Below are positions 17,903 to 27,136 of a stretch of DNA of 64,000 bases, one piece after another. The stretch comes from Candidatus Cloacimonadota bacterium (GTDB lineage Bacteria; Cloacimonadota; Cloacimonadia; Cloacimonadales; TCS61). Under the pieces are notes generated by a model. That model searched no databases. It had not been told where the DNA came from and saw nothing but the letters and a program-made list of their open reading frames with translations. Location: contig JAIPGO010000003.1 in assembly GCA_021736135.1 (NCBI GenBank), positions 1 to 64,000 on the forward strand, read 5' to 3'. Positions within the stretch are counted from its first letter, which is position 1. The number at the start of each line of letters is the position of its first letter. The position numbers and the translations under genes were made by a program.

Positions 17903-18668
17903 GTTCCTGTTCCGCAATCAGTGCTGCTCCCAGCGCTCCCGTTATTACCGGATTTTCCGGGATCATTATGGTATGATTAAAAACTTCTTCCAAAGCAGCT
18001 ATCATGCCGCTATTTCTTGCCACTCCTCCCGTAAAAACTATTTCCCTTCTCAGTAAAGGTGAAACCAGGTTCCTGATGCGTCGTGCCAGAGCAAGGTGCA
18101 CGCCAGCTGCTATATTAGCACTTGTGGTTCCCTGAGCTATCTGACCTATTATCTCCGATTCCGCAAAAACTACGCAGGTACTGTTTATTTCTACTACCTT
18201 AGTTGCCTCACTCACCAGCGAACCCAGTTCATCAATCCTGATTTCCAGAATTTCTGCCAGTTTTTCCAGAAACCTTCCCGAACCTGCTGCACAGCGGTCA
18301 TTCATCACAAAATCAAGTACTTTCCCGCTATTGTCAACCAGGATGCCTTTCGAATCCTGTCCCCCAATATCAATAACCAGTTCCCCTTGAGGAAAATAAT
18401 AGTGAACGCCCCGGGCATGGCAGCTTATCTCGGATATCGTCCTGAATTTCGTTTTCACGGTATTGCGCCCGTAGCCGGTGGCGATTAAGGGTAATTCTTC
18501 ACTTTCTGCAATATTCAAAGCTTTACGCGCCATCTGTTCCAGTTGCAGGGCAGTATCACCCGGTATCAATCCCGTCATTACTTCCCGCATGAATACAGGG
18601 GCATGCTTTTTTACTACCGCTATCTTACTGGTACGCGAACCTATATCAATACCGCAATAATACATCAA
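17892..18668 (-). CDS. BadF/BcrA/HgdC-type ATPase (dehydratase activator family)
   Basis: A 258-residue ASKHA ATPase of the 2-hydroxyacyl-CoA dehydratase activator family, which drive ATP-dependent electron transfer to a partner iron-sulfur enzyme. Motifs: YCGIDIGSRTSKIAVV (phosphate 1) at the start, VIDIGGQDSKGI, NDRCAAGSGRFLEKLA with the cluster cysteine near residue 125, FAESEIIGQIAQG, and FTGGVARNSGM (adenosine loop). The second cysteine usually found (VVFAESE region) may be the one in STCVVFAESE. No dehydratase subunits (HgdA/B-like) are adjacent. The partner is therefore unknown, and this could be one of the stand-alone paralogues common in anaerobes. It overlaps the next gene. Confidence 0.88.
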   Translation of the reverse strand: MMYYCGIDIGSRTSKIAVVKKHAPVFMREVMTGLIPGDTALQLEQMARKALNIAESEELPLIATGYGRNTVKTKFRTISEISCHARGVHYYFPQGELVIDIGGQDSKGILVDNSGKVLDFVMNDRCAAGSGRFLEKLAEILEIRIDELGSLVSEATKVVEINSTCVVFAESEIIGQIAQGTTSANIAAGVHLALARRIRNLVSPLLRREIVFTGGVARNSGMIAALEEVFNHTIMIPENPVITGALGAALIAEQEHEN

Positions 18669-18695
18669 ACTCTCCCGGTATTATGATCACTGACA

Positions 18696-21224
18696 TTATT
18701 TTAATACCTGTATATAGAAATTATCCTCTTTTATTACTTCCCTGGCGATCTCTATCACCTGCTCCCGCGTCACGGCAAACAGGCGCTCCTTTCTGGTCAG
18801 AAAATGCTCATAATCCCAACCCAGCCGAAGGCTTACGGCAATTGTACCCGCTATGGCAGATACACTTTCCTGTTCCTGCAGCATTTGTCCCAGCAGATGA
18901 TTGCGTGCCTTTTCCAGTTCGAATTCAGTTATGCCTTCCTGGCATATTTTATTCAGCTCATACTTTATTACATCTATTGCCACATTCACGTTTGCCCGGT
19001 CAACAACTCCATCTATAATGAACACTCCATATTCACGCAGTGCATAATAATCCATGTCTATCGAATATGCCAGTCCTCTGCTGTCCCGTAATTCGTTGAA
19101 CAGCCGGGAATTCGTATCCCCCCCCAGTATCAGGCTTAATACATACATCGCCAGAATTTTCTCCTGCTGCTGATAGCCTGGTCCAAAACCACCCAATATT
19201 ATCACGGCCTGACTGCTCTGCATATCCTTTTCCTGTCGGTGCTTTTCCGAGGGATATATGCTGTAATCAAACTCTGTATGCTCTCCCCCACTCACCTGCC
19301 GGTCAAAATACTTCTCCACCAGCCGTAAAGTACTATCAAATTCCAGGTCTCCTGTTAAGACCAGGATCATATTATCAGGTGTATAATACCTGCTATGCCA
19401 GTTTTTGATCTGGGTCAAAGTCAACTGGTTAAGATCACTCCGATTTCCTTCCTGCGAAGTTAACAGGCTTTGCCTGCCATATACCATTTGTCGCCATAAT
19501 ATGGAGGCATATTGATTCGGATAATCTTTATAACGCCTTAAAATACTGATTGTTGACTGTTGTATATTTCTGAAATGATCCCGCGGAAAGGTCGGCTCAA
19601 AAAGCGCTTTGCTAAATAGCTCCAGCGTCAGGGGCAGGTCTTCCAGAAAACATTTCCCGCTGATCTTGGTCATCTCAGGACGACTGCTGCTCTTGATCTT
19701 GATGCCATGTAATCCGCAAAGATCTGTTATTTGCTCATAATTGTAAAGACTGTTGCCATAGAGCATCAGACTGCTGGTTAATTGATTTATTCCCCGCTGT
19801 CCTTTGCGTTCATTAAGCTGTGATACGCTAAAGGCGGCTGCAATGCCCACACCTGGTTTTCCCTTAATGCGATGCAACAGGATTCTATTGCCACCGGGCA
19901 GGATTCTTTCCAGGTAATTCTTATTACCGTTTTTATAAGAAACTATCCGGTTCGGTTGGAAAAGTTTATTCACTTCCTCGGCATTCAATTTGCCCTTACC
20001 CTGATAATAAACCTGCATCTTATTGCTGTCCAGCCATTTATCTATGATCTGCCTTATCTGCAATCTCGATATCTTCTTCACATTTTCCGGGTACTTCAAA
20101 AAGTTTTTATAATCCCCGCATACTTCTTCAGCTCCCAGACTTGATGCCAGGGATTCCATATATTCAAAAGAATATTTATAAGTATTCAATAATTCTGCCT
20201 GATGCTGTAATAGTCCTGTGGCACTGATGCCCCGCATTTTAAAATCTTCCAGTCCCTCCTTAAATGCCTTCAATATCTGGATGGGTGTTACTCCTTCCTT
20301 GGGCAGTATGGTTAATATGGAAAGCCCGTCACTTATTCCCGTTAAGGAATGCAGCCGCATTGTATCGATCATCTGCCGCCGGCTGTAAAGTTCTTTATGC
20401 ATAGCAGAACGTCTGCCCATAAAGAGAGCTTTATAAACCATCGACAGGCTGTTGGAGTCCGCATCTGTTTCTGAAAGATCAGGAAAGGCAATGGCGATTA
20501 TGTCAGATTCGTTGCGATGATTCAGCCTGTGATACTGGAATTTTTCCGGAAAACCATCCTTGAAAGGCTGCCTGTCAAATAACGGTTCTGCCTGCCAGTC
20601 TGCCAGCAGCGTATCCAGTTCTTTATCCACTTCACCTTTATTATAATCTCCCGCACAGACCAGGAAACACATCCCCGGAATATAATATTTACTGATAAAA
20701 TCCTTTAATCCCTGATAGCTTGCCTTGCCCAGAGTTTTGCGGTTGCCGATGATCGGATTCCCATAAGGATTCTCCTTCAAATATGCCCGTGCCGTTTTTT
20801 CTATCAAATATTCTTCAGGATCGTTTTCCACTTCCGTTAATTCTTCCAGTATTACCTGTTTTTCCGACTTGAAATCCGCTTTGCTGAACTCCGGAAAACG
20901 TACCAGCTCCACCAGCATCTTCAACGCTTCCAGGCAGTATTCACTGGGTATGGTTATATAATAGCAGGTACTGTCATATTCCGTATAAGCATTTATACTT
21001 CCCCCCAGAAAAGTGATCCTGTCCAGCATCGCACCCTGAGGATAGCTGCGTGTGCCCTTAAATACCAGATGTTCCGAAAAATGCGAATATCCCGCTTCCT
21101 CTGCCGTCTCCCAGGCAGAACCCATCTTCACAAACAGATGCAGACTCACCAGCGGATTAGAATCATCCGGCGCATAGATCACCTTAAATCCGTTACCCAA
21201 TATCCGATCCCGTATTTTATTCAA
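18696..21224 (-). CDS. M16 family zinc metalloprotease
   Basis: An 842-residue pitrilysin-type peptidase with two homologous halves. The N-terminal half carries the inverted zinc motif HFSEH at residues 48-52 and the downstream glutamate in KQVILEELTEVENDPEEY, so this half is catalytic. The C-terminal half (from about 430: ERILPGGNRILLHRIKGKPGVGIAAAF) lacks HxxEH and should be the inactive clamshell partner, with the conserved GLAYSIDMDYY segment near 720. There is no signal peptide, so it is probably cytoplasmic, although some relatives are exported by other means. It lies 27 bp upstream of the HgdC-like gene and ~115 bp downstream of folE2, with the heptamer array in the gap. Confidence 0.93.
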   Translation of the reverse strand: MNKIRDRILGNGFKVIYAPDDSNPLVSLHLFVKMGSAWETAEEAGYSHFSEHLVFKGTRSYPQGAMLDRITFLGGSINAYTEYDSTCYYITIPSEYCLEALKMLVELVRFPEFSKADFKSEKQVILEELTEVENDPEEYLIEKTARAYLKENPYGNPIIGNRKTLGKASYQGLKDFISKYYIPGMCFLVCAGDYNKGEVDKELDTLLADWQAEPLFDRQPFKDGFPEKFQYHRLNHRNESDIIAIAFPDLSETDADSNSLSMVYKALFMGRRSAMHKELYSRRQMIDTMRLHSLTGISDGLSILTILPKEGVTPIQILKAFKEGLEDFKMRGISATGLLQHQAELLNTYKYSFEYMESLASSLGAEEVCGDYKNFLKYPENVKKISRLQIRQIIDKWLDSNKMQVYYQGKGKLNAEEVNKLFQPNRIVSYKNGNKNYLERILPGGNRILLHRIKGKPGVGIAAAFSVSQLNERKGQRGINQLTSSLMLYGNSLYNYEQITDLCGLHGIKIKSSSRPEMTKISGKCFLEDLPLTLELFSKALFEPTFPRDHFRNIQQSTISILRRYKDYPNQYASILWRQMVYGRQSLLTSQEGNRSDLNQLTLTQIKNWHSRYYTPDNMILVLTGDLEFDSTLRLVEKYFDRQVSGGEHTEFDYSIYPSEKHRQEKDMQSSQAVIILGGFGPGYQQQEKILAMYVLSLILGGDTNSRLFNELRDSRGLAYSIDMDYYALREYGVFIIDGVVDRANVNVAIDVIKYELNKICQEGITEFELEKARNHLLGQMLQEQESVSAIAGTIAVSLRLGWDYEHFLTRKERLFAVTREQVIEIAREVIKEDNFYIQVLK

Positions 21225-21272
21225 TTTATCTCCCAGTATTAATTTTCAATTTTCAATTCCCGTCTCCCCTCT

Positions 21273-21347
21273 CCCATCGTCCATCGTCCATCGTCCATCA
21301 TCCATCGTCCATCATCCATTGTCCATCGTCCACCGTCCATCATCCAT
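21273..21347. repeat. CRTCCAT heptamer tandem array
   Basis: About ten consecutive 7-bp units (CGTCCAT/CATCCAT with few changes) lie between folE2 and the M16 peptidase gene and run into the last codons of folE2. The same word recurs in other intergenic regions (about 55862-55886; complement near 753 and 27040). Confidence 0.85.
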
Positions 21348-22116
21348 TAAAATTCACTTCCGCATAAGCATCATGATCATGAATAGACTCCTGATTCAGT
21401 GATTCCACCTTAAATGACGTGATCCGACTGTCTGCCCGTAACTTCAAAGTCAATTCACGTACCACGTCTTCCACGAAATGCGGATTATTATAAGCCTTTT
21501 CCGTAACGTATTTCTCATCAGCTCTCTTCAGCAGCGAATATATCTCGCAACTGGCAGATCCTTCCACCAGTTCGATCAATTCTTCCAGCCAGACGAATTC
21601 CTTAAAAAGCACTTCCACAGTAACATAAGACCTCTGGTTATGCGCTCCCTTTTCGCTGATCTCTTTTGAACACGGGCATAGCGTGGTTACGGGTACGGTT
21701 ACACCTATCATCAGCTTATATTCATCGCTGTAAGCTGCCTCAAATATGCACTCATAACTCAGCAGTGATTTGATCCTGCTTACTGGTGCCGTTTTTTCAA
21801 TGAAATAAGGAAATTCAAACCTGGCATATGCCGCCTGAGCTTTTAGCTCCTTTTTAATTTCCAGCAGAAATACTTCTAAATTCGCCACCAGGTTCTCCTG
21901 GTGATAGCGGTTCAATACTTCCAGGAAACGGCTCATGTGCGTGCCCCGCTCCTTGCTGTCCAGTTCCACGTAAAGATCTATCTTCGCTACTGTATGCTGC
22001 GTTTTATTCTTCCTGTCTTCCACCACGATCGGGTAACGGATGTTCTTCACACCTACCCGGTTTATGGTTACCTTCCGTCCGTCACTCTCACTCTGCACAT
22101 CGGGATGTTCTATCAT
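21340..22116 (-). CDS. folE2: GTP cyclohydrolase FolE2 (type IB)
   Basis: Converts GTP to 7,8-dihydroneopterin triphosphate, the entry point of folate and 7-deazaguanine (queuosine) synthesis. The 258-residue protein shows the FolE2 pattern: INRVGVKNIRYPI near the start, GTHMSRFLEVL near residue 58, a metal-binding cysteine in PVTTLCPCSKEISEKGAHNQRSYV near 145, and a C-terminal ESIHDHDAYAEV with the conserved histidines. The start codon overlaps the apbE stop as ATGA, giving tight coupling. Its last glycine codon and stop lie inside the heptamer array. It may supply both queA/queG-type tRNA modification and the folate used by the ThyX-like protein. Confidence 0.95.
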   Translation of the reverse strand: MIEHPDVQSESDGRKVTINRVGVKNIRYPIVVEDRKNKTQHTVAKIDLYVELDSKERGTHMSRFLEVLNRYHQENLVANLEVFLLEIKKELKAQAAYARFEFPYFIEKTAPVSRIKSLLSYECIFEAAYSDEYKLMIGVTVPVTTLCPCSKEISEKGAHNQRSYVTVEVLFKEFVWLEELIELVEGSASCEIYSLLKRADEKYVTEKAYNNPHFVEDVVRELTLKLRADSRITSFKVESLNQESIHDHDAYAEVNFNG

Positions 22117-23123
22117 TTAACTGCCTCCAGATACTTTAACGCTCTGTCATTAGTCATTCTCACCAATTCCCCGTCTTTAAAATAATACACGATCAGGGCT
22201 GCCTCTGCAACTTTATCAGCCATTTTCACCGCTTCTTCCGGTGTCAGCAGAAATGCTGACGTAGAAAGCGCATCAGCAGTCGTGGCATCTGCACATATTG
22301 CCGTTACAGCTACGCATTTATCTGCCGGATAACCGTTTATGGCATCTATAATGTGATGATAACGCCTGCCGTCCACCTCAAAATACCGCTCATAATCTCC
22401 ACTCGTCACTACTGCCATATTCTTTATGCTTAATTCGTCTATCACTTCCCCAAGCCCCAGGCGCGGATGCTGTATCCCTATCAGAAGAGGCTTGTCACTC
22501 TGAATATACAGGTCGCCACCCGCATTGATCAGCATGTTCTCTATGCCGTTGCTGTGCAGCATTTCTTTCATCCGGTCAACCACGTAACCCTTTGCTATCG
22601 AACCGAAATTGAATTTCATCCCCGTCGGATGACTTATCATATTGCCATGCAATATCACTTTATCAAAACCGGTTTTCGCCAGTGCCTGTTTCACCTCATC
22701 TTCTGTGGGTACCCTTTTTTTACTGAAATCCCACAAATCTGCCAGTGCACCTATCGTCACGTCATATCTTCCGCCAGTCTGCTGATAATAATAATCAGCA
22801 GTAGTGATCAATTTCAGAATATCATCATCGATCATAATGATGCTATCACCATCAGAATCATTCAATCTCTGCACGCTACCGCTCTCCGCATAAGCCGAAA
22901 GCTGCTGCTCATATCCCGCTGCCAGGCTCAAACAACTGTCCAATACGGCAGCCAGTTGCGAATTCCGTGATTCTGCCTCGATCTCAAACAGCGTATCCAT
23001 CAGAAATGCCTGCCTGGTTTCACGATACATCCTGTGCTGCTGACGCCAGAGCCCGAAAGCTATCAGAAATACCAGAACCAATATCTGGATTACATAACCT
23101 CTATGTTTTTTATTCATATCCAT
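22113..23123 (-). CDS. apbE: FAD:protein FMN transferase (ApbE)
   Basis: A 336-residue exported ApbE-family protein that covalently attaches FMN to threonine of target proteins such as the RnfG/NqrC subunits. The N-terminal hydrophobic segment (YVIQILVLVFLIAFGLW) is a signal anchor. Family signatures follow: MDTLFEIEAE, YDVTIGALADLWDF near 125, FGSIAKGYVVDRM near 175, NAGGDLYIQ near 200, SGDYERYFEVDGRRYHHIID near 240 and ADALSTSAFLL near 285. An alternative ATG two codons in is possible. The gene overlaps folE2 by 4 bp. No Rnf or Nqr genes are in the window. Confidence 0.93.
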   Translation of the reverse strand: MDMNKKHRGYVIQILVLVFLIAFGLWRQQHRMYRETRQAFLMDTLFEIEAESRNSQLAAVLDSCLSLAAGYEQQLSAYAESGSVQRLNDSDGDSIIMIDDDILKLITTADYYYQQTGGRYDVTIGALADLWDFSKKRVPTEDEVKQALAKTGFDKVILHGNMISHPTGMKFNFGSIAKGYVVDRMKEMLHSNGIENMLINAGGDLYIQSDKPLLIGIQHPRLGLGEVIDELSIKNMAVVTSGDYERYFEVDGRRYHHIIDAINGYPADKCVAVTAICADATTADALSTSAFLLTPEEAVKMADKVAEAALIVYYFKDGELVRMTNDRALKYLEAVK

Positions 23124-23641
23124 TCCACAAATTACACCCCCACTTATTTGTCAATCCAGAATGTGAGAAGTTTCTTTCAAACCGTGATTTGTGATTGGTG
23201 ACCCGAAATCCGAAACTCGAAATTGAGAAATTGTGAAACTGAGAAATTGCGACTCAAGAACCAAAATCCGAGACGGGAGAAGATAAGTGAACAGTGAATG
23301 GGAAATCGGGAGACGAAAACCGAGATTCGAGACTCGAGACTCGAGACTCGGAATTGGGAACTTGGGATTGGGAAGGGGGATACAATTGAAAATTGAAAAT
23401 TAGAAGAGGAAAGAATACGGCTTCACTAGATTACGCTGTGACAGGCTTGACTTCTGGAATGCTGGACTGATCGACATTACAGACATTTTGGACATTATGG
23501 ACGAAGAAATGAAAAGAATATACTATAATTAAGAACCGGAGGATTAACCTGCCAATTTGCCGCATCATGGCTGTAAACCACTATCTGCATCATGGCAGAT
23601 CAGCATGAGTTAGCATCGCTCAATCCCCATACAAAATCCAT
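23124..23641. other. Non-coding, low-complexity words
   Basis: No gene is seen. The sequence is built from short repeated words: CTCGAGA-type units at about 23322-23352, GACATT units at 23472-23503 and AAATTGAGAAATTG variants near 23220-23250. A GCATCATGGC repeat occurs twice near 23562-23598. Confidence 0.65.
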
Positions 23642-23752
23642 TTAGTTAAAATAAGTCCCCTGCCAAAACTCTTTCCCGTTTTCTTGCCAGCAGACGTCAC
23701 TTGTTAAACAGATTACTAATGATAGTAAAAGTAGCAATGACAGGATTTTCAT
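23642..23752 (-). pseudogene. Stub of a secreted sorting-domain protein gene
   Basis: A 36-codon reading frame (MKILSLLLLLSLVICL, then DVCWQENGKEFWQGTYFN, then stop) begins with a signal peptide and a CWQENG motif. It parallels the N-terminus of the neighbouring 977-residue protein (signal peptide, then TCWEENGISIRQ). It has a good AAGGTG ribosome-binding site and starts 19 bp after that gene stops. It most likely remains from a truncated or deleted tandem paralogue. A genuine tiny exported peptide is the alternative. Confidence 0.6.
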
Positions 23753-23770
23753 ATTCACCTTCAAAACATT

Positions 23771-26704
23771 CTAACGCAGCAAGATCATTTTACCCGTTTT
23801 GCTTTTAAAATTTTTACCCTGCAGAACATAAAAATACACACCGGATCCAGCTAACTTGCCCTCCTGATTCCTGCAGTCCCATACCACATCATTTGACGAA
23901 GCAGGTATGCTTCTCACCTTATGCCCTCTGATATTATAGATAAGTATTTCAGCATTTTCGATACCTCTGGGCAGATCACACTTTAAATTAGTGCTTACCA
24001 TAAAGGGATTAGGATAGTTGCTCAGATTAATCATGTTTCCTTCAGGGATTTCACTATCAGTTAAAGAAACAGAAGTGAGGTCAATTTTCTGGGCATAAAT
24101 GCTGGGGCCTGCTGATGACAAATATGAACCTCTGGTGTCCTGCCAGATCACAATACTGCTTCCAGAATTATCCACAACGCTGGAATGACAATACTGATCA
24201 TGTCTTTCCCTAATGACAGAAATACCTTCAGGAGGAAAATTTGGGATCAGATTACCTTCTAAATCAAAGATCATGGCATAAACATCATTATCATTGATTC
24301 CCGACCAGTATACTATGATCATGTTTTCCCATATATCCATAGTTGTATTATCGGGCTGAGAAATTATCGGAGTAGAATTAAATACTACCGGTTCGTCCCA
24401 CCCTCCAGATTCATTCAAATCAAATTCAATAAATTTGTAGGATTGGGAATTATAATCTCTAAAAAAGCCAATCAACTTATCTTCTATAACCTGAGCATCA
24501 GCAAGCCGGTATGATTCATTCTCAAAGAAATAGCCATCATCTCCCCATAACAAGTCGCCTGTAGCAGAAACATATTGTGCTTTCTGGTCAATATACTCTC
24601 GCCAGATAACTACTATACCATCATCTGTGATATAGTTCATGACGTCTTGAATATAATCTCCAGAGGCAATCTCTATTCCTTCTTCACCCCAGTTGTCATC
24701 TATTTCCCCATCATCGCTAATTCGGGCAATCATTAGTTTACCGTTTACTGAAAAAGTGGTTTCTTCCCAAACAATATAGTTATCAAAGATAGAAAGTAGT
24801 TCAAATTGATCCAGACCGGAAAGTGTCAAAAGAGTTGGATTTTCCCAAATTGGTTCACAATCCACAAATTTCTGCACATTCAATGTTTTTATATGATCTT
24901 CGCTACTTGTTTCATAATCATTCCAGAATACAATAAAATCATCATCTTGTGAACAAACAGCAATACCTTCCTGCATTACTTCCATATCTAAGCCGCTTAA
25001 AGCATATCCAGAATTACCCAGAAGCCTGTTTCCTTCCAGATCCATTATCTGTATTCTTGCTCCCTCAGCTTCAGGATCAGTATAATCCTGTTTATAGGCA
25101 ATACAAAATTTATCTCCAGTTTCATTAAAAGTGGCAACTGGATATTGTTGCCTGGAATTATGATAATCAGATACGGCAATTCCCTGATCTGCAAACAATA
25201 ATTCTCCGGTATCATTAGAAAAGACCTGGGTGAATATTGTATTATAATCAGTAGAAAATCTACTATCTGGCCAGCAGATACAGGAATATTCACCATTTGT
25301 AGCCAGCTCAGTAATATTCCAGTTAACTCCTCCCCCCAGACCTTGCCACACATTATTTTCATCTTCAGGCAGCAGCATATTTCCATAAGAATCGGCTATC
25401 TGCATTTTTATCTTAAAGTGACAATCGCTCATATCTTTCCAGAAGATTGCAGTTTCATCAGCAGTATTATTGAACAATACCGGGTAATCATTGTAATCAG
25501 TCCCAATTTCTGCAACCATTATATTATCCAGGTCGATACTGCCGTCAGTATTAATATGTTCCATAAGAAAACTGGTTACATTTTCACTTGAATCATGCCA
25601 GAATACAGCTAATCCTCCACTATCATCCGGTATCAGATTAGCATAAGAGAACTCAAAATAATATTCCTGATCGCTGATAATGATACCTTCTGCATCCCAC
25701 TCAGGTGCAAGCCCTAAATCAGTTTTTTGCGCTCTCAATCCAATAATATGGCTTCCAGAATAGATTATTCCAAGTTTATTATCTCCTGTTTTTACCGGCA
25801 TATAAGATAAATTACTTACTTCTTCAGGAATTTCTGCCACTGTCTGCAGCTCTGTGTAAAGAAAATTACCCCCAAGATCAATGACTGTAGCCTTGATTTC
25901 AGTTTCAGTATATCTATATGAGACAAGAGCAAGTTCTCCATAATTCCAGTTAATGATCTTCATCATGTTAAAATCACCGGCATCTATGCCAGTCTGAGTC
26001 CAAAGATGGTCTCCCTGATCATCACATCTTTGCAGATACCAGTGGTCATCATAATAGTTGTGTGCCAATATTACTATCCCACCTAATACATCAGAAATAC
26101 AGGAATAACTGTTAAAGGTTGATGAAATGAATATTGAATTGCCATAATTTCCCCAACCTGGTGCAATTTCACCCTCAGAAGTTATATTTAATGTGGTCAC
26201 ACTCCTGATTTTAAAAAAGGTAATAAATACTCCTCCATTTAAATCAGCAAAAACCTGGGTATCAATGTCGTAACCGACATTGAAATTCATTTCAAAGCTT
26301 AAGCCATTGTATCCCCAGTGTAAATTGCCATCAGTATCCAGCTTTTGGCAACGAATTTGTATAGGATTTTGTCTTTCATGCCATACTGCAACAATATCTC
26401 CATCCGAGGTTTCCGCCAGTGATTCTCCATTGGGATAATATAACTCATTTTCACTAAGTATAATCGGTTCTTCCCAAAGGTTTTCTCCTGCCTCTGACAT
26501 TTTTTGCACCTTCATTTTCTGGGTACCTGATGCTGCATCACTCCACATCAGCATATAATCTCCACTGCTTAACTTGATCACAGTTCCGGAATAGTTTAGT
26601 TTGGTTTCTTGACGAATCGATATACCATTTTCTTCCCAGCAGGTATAACCAGGTAAATTGAGGGCAATAAATAACATAATTATAAATACTAATAATTTTT
26701 TCAT
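23771..26704 (-). CDS. Large secreted protein with T9SS-type sorting domain
   Basis: A 977-residue exported protein. Signal peptide: MKKLLVFIIMLFIALNLPGYT. The body is made of irregular ~50-70-residue beta-rich units sharing a W-x-[DE] core with flanking hydrophobic strands (IVAVWHERQ, LAVFWHDSS, TAIFWKDMS, CICWPDSR, FIVFWNDYE, VVIWREY, SIVIWQDTRG), suggesting beta-propeller-like repeats. The last ~80 residues form a Por/type IX C-terminal domain: LSNYPNPF, then AEILIYNIRGHKVRSI, then GSGVYFYVLQGKNFKSKTGKMILLR. It should be delivered to the cell surface. No enzymatic motif is visible; ligand and function are unknown. A truncated paralogue follows immediately downstream. Confidence 0.85.
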   Translation of the reverse strand: MKKLLVFIIMLFIALNLPGYTCWEENGISIRQETKLNYSGTVIKLSSGDYMLMWSDAASGTQKMKVQKMSEAGENLWEEPIILSENELYYPNGESLAETSDGDIVAVWHERQNPIQIRCQKLDTDGNLHWGYNGLSFEMNFNVGYDIDTQVFADLNGGVFITFFKIRSVTTLNITSEGEIAPGWGNYGNSIFISSTFNSYSCISDVLGGIVILAHNYYDDHWYLQRCDDQGDHLWTQTGIDAGDFNMMKIINWNYGELALVSYRYTETEIKATVIDLGGNFLYTELQTVAEIPEEVSNLSYMPVKTGDNKLGIIYSGSHIIGLRAQKTDLGLAPEWDAEGIIISDQEYYFEFSYANLIPDDSGGLAVFWHDSSENVTSFLMEHINTDGSIDLDNIMVAEIGTDYNDYPVLFNNTADETAIFWKDMSDCHFKIKMQIADSYGNMLLPEDENNVWQGLGGGVNWNITELATNGEYSCICWPDSRFSTDYNTIFTQVFSNDTGELLFADQGIAVSDYHNSRQQYPVATFNETGDKFCIAYKQDYTDPEAEGARIQIMDLEGNRLLGNSGYALSGLDMEVMQEGIAVCSQDDDFIVFWNDYETSSEDHIKTLNVQKFVDCEPIWENPTLLTLSGLDQFELLSIFDNYIVWEETTFSVNGKLMIARISDDGEIDDNWGEEGIEIASGDYIQDVMNYITDDGIVVIWREYIDQKAQYVSATGDLLWGDDGYFFENESYRLADAQVIEDKLIGFFRDYNSQSYKFIEFDLNESGGWDEPVVFNSTPIISQPDNTTMDIWENMIIVYWSGINDNDVYAMIFDLEGNLIPNFPPEGISVIRERHDQYCHSSVVDNSGSSIVIWQDTRGSYLSSAGPSIYAQKIDLTSVSLTDSEIPEGNMINLSNYPNPFMVSTNLKCDLPRGIENAEILIYNIRGHKVRSIPASSNDVVWDCRNQEGKLAGSGVYFYVLQGKNFKSKTGKMILLR

Positions 26705-27136
26705 AATATTCTCCTATGAATTAAACCCATTTTGTCTGCGGTGCACCAGATTAATATTTGATCTTGTCTTTATCTCATCATTCAGCAGATTTTTCATTAC
26801 ATAGACTTTCCTTAATTCATAAAATATAGTACAAAAGAAATATTTTCTCAAATTATACAAAGAACCCTCCTATATATTTCAAATAACATCTCAATAAAAT
26901 CAATTGTTTATTGGCAAGATAATTTTATCTATCGTGATTCGAGAATAGTGACTCGTTACTCGAAAAGTGATTCTTATTTATGATTTATGATGCCAGGGAA
27001 ATGGCGACATGACTGAAAAACAGACTTCATTAATTGAAGATGGACAATGAACAATGGATGATTACAAGAAATCTTCCTTTTTTTTGCGCCATTTAGCGTG
27101 TTTCGCGGTTGAGTGTTTTAAAAATCCAGTCACGAA
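26705..27136. other. Non-coding spacer
   Basis: No gene is seen. The left part is AT-rich, as expected for the promoter of the secreted protein gene. The right part holds repeat words: GTGATTCGAGAATAGTGACTCG near 26935, GATGGACAATGAACAATGG near 27038, GCGCCATTTAGCG near 27086, and a CACGAATCACAAATCACGAG array at 27130-27152 that forms the end of the adjacent gene. Confidence 0.6.
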
